Part shown: piece by piece, positions 6,306 to 8,925 of the stretch
Position numbering within the stretch: position 1 is the stretch's first letter
Layout: every line of letters begins with the position of its first letter
NCBI GenBank assembly: GCA_030146295.1
Contig: JASLCD010000215.1
Span: 1-8,925 of the forward strand
DNA: 8,925 nucleotides
From: Chryseobacterium sp.
GTDB lineage: Bacteria > Bacteroidota > Bacteroidia > Flavobacteriales > Weeksellaceae
Direction: 5' to 3'
Translations under genes and position numbers: made by a program
The notes under the pieces: generated by a model
Database searches by the model: none
What the model was told of the DNA's origin: nothing
What the model saw: the letters and a program-made list of their open reading frames with translations, nothing else

Positions 6306-6324
6306 AAAATTACGTGGTAATTTT
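6306..6324 (-). terminator. Palindrome between the HxlR gene and the exported-protein gene; terminator or operator
   Basis: AAAATTAC and GTAATTTT form perfect 8-bp arms around a 3-nt centre. Read leftward it lies 31 nt after the HxlR stop and its distal arm runs into TTTTT, which fits a weak AT-rich terminator. It is also 32-50 nt upstream of the start at 6273, so it could instead be an operator or part of that gene's promoter. Confidence 0.4.
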
Positions 6325-6355
6325 CAACAATATATAAAATATTAAATAAAAAATT

Positions 6356-6670
6356 CTATCCCAGTTCCTTTCCCCATGAATGTAATTCAGAAAGAACCGG
6401 TCCCAGTTTCTGACCTCTTTCAGTAAGTTTATAATATACTTCCGGTGGAAAATTGTAAACTTCTATGCGCTCAATTATAAGATCCTCTTCCAACTGCTTC
6501 AACTGCTCTGCCAGTACTTTCTTGGAAACCCGGGGCATACTTCGCCAAAGTTCTACAAAACGTATTTGATCTTCCTCAAAAAGATTGTGCAGGATTAGGG
6601 GTTTCCATTTCCCCGAAAGGATATTCAGGCTCCTTCTCAATCCACAGTTTTTAAATTCTTCAAAATTCAT
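6356..6670 (-). CDS. HxlR-family winged-helix transcriptional regulator
   Basis: The 104-residue protein is of typical HxlR length and order. It has an N-terminal Cys (C9, FKNCGLRRSL), the hallmark LNILSGKWKPLILHNLF (16-31), the recognition region RFVELWRSMPRVSKKVLAEQLKQLEED (from residue 37), and the wing ending in VYYKLTERGQKLGPVL (78-93). I chose the ATG at 6670. The open frame continues upstream to 6967, but that extension runs antisense through the next gene and has no HxlR character. HxlR proteins are dimeric cytoplasmic repressors or activators, some sensing aldehydes, quinones or oxidation through the N-terminal Cys; whether C9 acts so is unknown. The divergent hydrolase gene begins 92 bp away and is the likely target, with possible autoregulation. 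Confidence 0.92.
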   Translation of the reverse strand: MNFEEFKNCGLRRSLNILSGKWKPLILHNLFEEDQIRFVELWRSMPRVSKKVLAEQLKQLEEDLIIERIEVYNFPPEVYYKLTERGQKLGPVLSELHSWGKELG

Positions 6671-6691
6671 AAGTCGATGAATATTTATAGT

Positions 6692-6729
6692 TAACCTTTT
6701 GGTAACCTTCGATTGTTTTACCCCAATCG
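6692..6729. promoter_or_regulatory. Candidate HxlR operator region between divergent genes
   Basis: Two repeat structures sit side by side. TAACCTT occurs at 6692-6698 and 6703-6709, a direct repeat with 11-bp period, about one helical turn. Next, CGATTG (6710-6715) and CAATCG (6724-6729) form an inverted repeat with an 8-bp spacer. The left arm of the latter contains the TTG of the rightward promoter, so binding there would block the polymerase. Assignment to the HxlR protein is inferred from position. Confidence 0.5.
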
Positions 6730-6742
6730 GGCAATAGCTTTG
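6713..6742 (+). promoter_or_regulatory. Consensus Bacteroidetes promoter for the hydrolase gene
   Basis: TTG at 6713-6715 is followed after exactly 19 nt by TAGCTTTG at 6735-6742, a full match to TAnnTTTG. Transcription would begin near 6749, leaving a leader of about 13 nt before the ATG at 6762. No purine-rich Shine-Dalgarno sequence is seen, as is normal in this phylum. Confidence 0.75.
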
Positions 6743-6761
6743 CTGTACAAACTTAGTCAAA

Positions 6762-7529
6762 ATGAAATTACAATTATGGCGCAATGCAACATTGCTATTG
6801 AATATTGATGGAATTTCCATCCTGGTTGATCCTATGCTTGGAGAAAAAGGTTCTCTGGGAAAAATTCCAATGACAGACAGTGAATTATTGAATCCTCTGG
6901 TAGATCTGCCTTTTGACAGGGAAGATTTAAGCCAAAAACTGGACAGGGTGGATGCTGTTGTTATCACCCATCTTCATCCTGATCATTGGGATGCAAAGGC
7001 GGTAGAAATTCTTAATAAAACGATTCCTATTATCTGTCCTGATATCATTTCAGAGCAGATTGCTGAGCAGGGCTTTATCAATATTATTCCTGTGAATGAT
7101 AAGATTCAATGGGAAAACATTGAGATCTCTACCACCAAAGGTCAGCACGGAACGGGTGAAATCGGTGAAAAAATGGGAATTGTAAATGGTTTTGTTTTTA
7201 AATCCGACAATAAATCTGTCTATATTGCGGGGGATACAATTTGGTATGATGAGATAGCCGGAGAAATTGACAGGCATCATCCACAGCACATCGTTGTTGC
7301 AGGGGGTGCCGCTACTTTTGAAGTGGGAGACCCTATTATCATGACCAGCGAAGATATTATAAAAGTCTCTGAACATGCTCCGCAATCAACCGTTTGGGTA
7401 ACTCACCTGGAAACGGTAAGCCACTGTAAGGAAGACCGGAAATTCATCAGAGAAAAAATCAACGAAAATGGATTAGAAAAAAGATGCTTCATTCTTGAAG
7501 ACGGAGAAGAAGTGGAACTTCATTTTTAA
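6762..7529 (+). CDS. Metallo-beta-lactamase-fold metal-dependent hydrolase (UlaG-like)
   Basis: This is a 255-residue cytoplasmic protein with no signal peptide. The beta-lactamase-like metal site is complete: HLHPDHWD (70-77; H70, H72, D74, H75), H129 in KGQHGTG, D158 in IAGDTIWYD and H215 in VTHLETVSH. The N-terminal start (LWRNATLLLNIDGISILVDPMLG) and the DTIWYD segment resemble the UlaG/YcjP-like branch of hydrolases acting on lactones or phosphodiesters, rather than beta-lactamases or glyoxalase II. The substrate cannot be read from sequence. It is divergent from an HxlR regulator, with a promoter overlapped by an inverted repeat, so expression is probably induced when the regulator senses a compound. 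It is probably monocistronic. Confidence 0.88.
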   Translation: MKLQLWRNATLLLNIDGISILVDPMLGEKGSLGKIPMTDSELLNPLVDLPFDREDLSQKLDRVDAVVITHLHPDHWDAKAVEILNKTIPIICPDIISEQIAEQGFINIIPVNDKIQWENIEISTTKGQHGTGEIGEKMGIVNGFVFKSDNKSVYIAGDTIWYDEIAGEIDRHHPQHIVVAGGAATFEVGDPIIMTSEDIIKVSEHAPQSTVWVTHLETVSHCKEDRKFIREKINENGLEKRCFILEDGEEVELHF

Positions 7530-7541
7530 ATTCAGCAATAG

Positions 7542-7589
7542 AAATATTAAATCTCTTTGTAATCTTTATTATCAGGAGATTTAATATTT
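7542..7589. repeat. Perfect 14-bp inverted repeat between the hydrolase and serine hydrolase genes
   Basis: AAATATTAAATCTC (7542-7555) and GAGATTTAATATTT (7576-7589) are exact reverse complements with a 20-nt loop. The right arm runs into TTTTT (7587-7591), so in RNA it could terminate the hydrolase transcript 13 nt after its stop. The right arm also contains part of the -7 box for the next gene, so it may act as an operator in DNA. Both roles are inference. Confidence 0.6.
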
Positions 7590-7592
7590 TTG
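7557..7592 (+). promoter_or_regulatory. Probable promoter of the serine hydrolase gene
   Basis: TATTTTTG at 7585-7592 fits TAnnTTTG. The nearest upstream TTG is at 7557-7559, giving a 25-nt spacer, longer than the usual 17-23. The -7 box is good; the -33 assignment is weak. The ATG at 7609 lies 16 nt downstream. Confidence 0.5.
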
Positions 7593-7608
7593 CGACTTAC
7601 TGATTTTT

Positions 7609-8721
7609 ATGCGTTTAATACTTACTCTCACAGCTTCTTTGGTAATCAGCGGCAATGCTTTAGCTCAGAATACAGAAGCTATGTTTAAAAAAATTGTTGA
7701 TTCCACTTACAGCGCTCATCCGGAAATGATTGGGCTGCTCGTGGATGTAGAAGCTCCTGATCAGCATATCTCATGGAGCTATGCAGCAGGCCACAACGGA
7801 AACAAAGACAATATGCCCATCAATCCGGCACAACCTCTTTTGATTGCCAGTATTACAAAACCTTTCATGGCCGCTTCTGTTCTGAGATTGGTTGAAAATC
7901 ACCAACTCAGTATCGACGATTCTGTAAAAGGTTTATTGAGTGCCAAAACCGTGAAAGTTCTTACTGATGCCGGGTATGATCTGGATAAAATTAATGTACG
8001 CCATCTTTTGTCCCATACAGCCGGAATCAATGATTACGTAACGGAAAACTATTTCAGTTTCATAAGCAGTCATAAAACACATCAGTGGACCAGAGATGAA
8101 CAGATTGCCCTGGCGGGAAAAGAGAAAAAATTGGGAGAACCCGGAAGTGTTTTCAGGTATGCAGACATCAATTATGTCCTTATTTCTGAAATTATCGAAC
8201 AGAAAACCGGAAAACCTTTTTATCAGGCTGTACGCGATCTTTTGGATTATAAAAAACAGGGATTGAATAATACCTGGTTTATTCAGCTTGAAAAACAACC
8301 CCAAAAATCACTGCCATTGGTTAACCAGTACTGGAAGCAGTTTGACTGGGAGATCAAGGAGCTTAACCCTTCATGGGATCTTTATGGCGGCGGAGGAATC
8401 GCTTCCAACGTAAAAAATATGGCACAATTCTTCCAACTGCTGTTTAATGGAAAAATAATCAAAGATCCAAAAGTTTTACAGTTGATGTATACTGATGTAC
8501 CACCGAATCTGGAGATCAACTACTGTCTGGGAATCAGAAAAATTAAAAGCGGGGGAATGACTGCTTATAATCACGGAGGAGGTCTAGGAACCGATGCCAT
8601 TTATATTCCGGAAATCAATGCAAGTATTTCATCAGCCTCTGTAGAAGCAGGGAAAAGAAACATCGCTGTGGAGCTAAGCAGTCTGTTGGCTGCAAAATTA
8701 AAAGCGCTGAAAAAGAATTAA
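7609..8721 (+). CDS. Exported serine hydrolase of the class C beta-lactamase/penicillin-binding-protein superfamily
   Basis: The 370-residue protein opens with a signal peptide (MRLILTLTASLVISGNALA, cleavage about residue 19), so it works in the periplasm. The catalytic SxxK is S81-K84 in LLIASITKPF. The second motif is Y184-A-D in FRYADINYVLISEI, where class C beta-lactamases have YxN; D in this place is seen in D-alanyl-D-alanine carboxypeptidase-like and esterase-like relatives. The third motif is HGG (H322) in YNHGGGLGTDA, in the position of KTG. RHLLSHTAGI (131-140) is a strong family marker. Likely roles are D,D-peptidase, esterase or aminopeptidase-like activity; resistance to beta-lactams should not be assumed. 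It has its own promoter and terminator. Confidence 0.9.
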   Translation: MRLILTLTASLVISGNALAQNTEAMFKKIVDSTYSAHPEMIGLLVDVEAPDQHISWSYAAGHNGNKDNMPINPAQPLLIASITKPFMAASVLRLVENHQLSIDDSVKGLLSAKTVKVLTDAGYDLDKINVRHLLSHTAGINDYVTENYFSFISSHKTHQWTRDEQIALAGKEKKLGEPGSVFRYADINYVLISEIIEQKTGKPFYQAVRDLLDYKKQGLNNTWFIQLEKQPQKSLPLVNQYWKQFDWEIKELNPSWDLYGGGGIASNVKNMAQFFQLLFNGKIIKDPKVLQLMYTDVPPNLEINYCLGIRKIKSGGMTAYNHGGGLGTDAIYIPEINASISSASVEAGKRNIAVELSSLLAAKLKALKKN

Positions 8722-8738
8722 TACACGAATAAAAAATA

Positions 8739-8765
8739 AAAGGATAGAATTAATTTCTATCCTTT
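8739..8765. terminator. Hairpin terminator between convergent genes
   Basis: AAAGGATAGAA (8739-8749) and TTCTATCCTTT (8755-8765) form a perfect 11-bp stem with a 5-nt loop, 17 nt after the serine hydrolase stop. It is flanked by an A-run on the left, which reads as T on the reverse strand, so it probably also terminates the leftward gene ending at 8787. T-richness after the right arm is modest. Confidence 0.8.
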
Positions 8766-8786
8766 GTTATTACCAACAAGCTCACT

Positions 8787-8925
8787 TTAATCTTCTACAC
8801 ATTTATTTCTTGCAGCCTTCATTCCAAAGTACAACATCAGTATCACTGCGAAGCTTAACAGATAAAATGAACTATTCCAGGAAATATCCCAGTCATGCAG
8901 CTTTCCAAATAGCGGAGGCCCAAAT
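8787..8925 (-). CDS. C-terminal tail of a membrane protein, probably an MFS transporter (cut by window edge)
   Basis: Reverse-strand translation gives 45 codons from the window edge to a TAA at 8787-8789. It reads FGPPLFGKLHDWDISWNSSF, then a hydrophobic segment YLLSFAVILMLYFGMKAA, and ends RNKCVED. A GPPLFGKLHD loop followed by one last transmembrane helix and a short charged cytoplasmic tail is typical of the end of major facilitator superfamily transporters. Only the tail is visible, so substrate and family are not certain. It converges on the serine hydrolase gene and shares its terminator. Confidence 0.65.
   Translation of the reverse strand, partial: FGPPLFGKLHDWDISWNSSFYLLSFAVILMLYFGMKAARNKCVED

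Noticed and set aside
6671..6967. N-terminal extension of the HxlR frame to an ATG at 6967
   Set aside because: The added 99 residues run antisense through the hydrolase start and the divergent promoter, and have no family character. The ATG at 6670 gives a normal 104-residue HxlR protein.
7609..8721. Annotating the serine hydrolase as an AmpC-type resistance gene
   Set aside because: The superfamily motifs are present, but the second motif is YAD rather than YxN and the third is HGG rather than KTG, and most such proteins are peptidases or esterases.

Overview
The window looks like a chromosomal segment from a member of the Flavobacteriia, most likely Chryseobacterium or a close relative in the Weeksellaceae. 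The DNA is AT-rich. Several intergenic regions carry matches to the Bacteroidetes promoter form (TTG, about 19 nt, TAnnTTTG). The proteins and the intergenic repeat phrases (CAAAGnCGCAAAG, ACCCGtA) have the flavour of that group. The genus is inference; the phylum is well supported.

Positions 1-5615 are a biotin locus. A MocR-type (GntR plus aminotransferase-like) regulator runs leftward off the window. Divergent from it is a tight operon: a ferritin-like di-iron protein of unknown specific function (512-1135), then bioF, bioD and bioB. The di-iron gene overlaps bioF by 8 nt and bioD overlaps bioB by 4 nt. bioA follows as a separate unit after a 447-bp gene-free spacer with repeat-like debris. 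Together bioF, bioA, bioD and bioB encode all four late steps from a pimeloyl thioester to biotin. None of the known genes that make the pimeloyl group (bioC, bioH or its substitutes, bioW, bioI) is present here. The unexplained di-iron protein sits exactly where such a gene is often found, and this is the most interesting point of the window. A 21-bp sequence just before the di-iron gene recurs with 19 identities just before bioA. It is a candidate shared biotin-regulatory site, possibly bound by the neighbouring MocR-type protein.

Positions 5616-6358 hold a strong hairpin terminator after bioA. Beyond it is a convergent gene for a small exported protein with an apparent internal duplication, and then a palindrome that may end the next leftward gene.

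Positions 6356-7529 are a divergent pair: an HxlR-family regulator (leftward) and a metallo-beta-lactamase-fold hydrolase (rightward). Between them lies a consensus-quality promoter overlapped by an inverted repeat, which suggests that HxlR controls the hydrolase gene. Positions 7530-8721 contain a perfect 14-bp inverted repeat overlapping a probable promoter, and then an exported serine hydrolase of the class C beta-lactamase/penicillin-binding-protein superfamily. The window ends with a terminator hairpin and the C-terminal tail of a leftward membrane protein, probably an MFS transporter. I saw no tRNA, rRNA, CRISPR array, insertion sequence or prophage gene.
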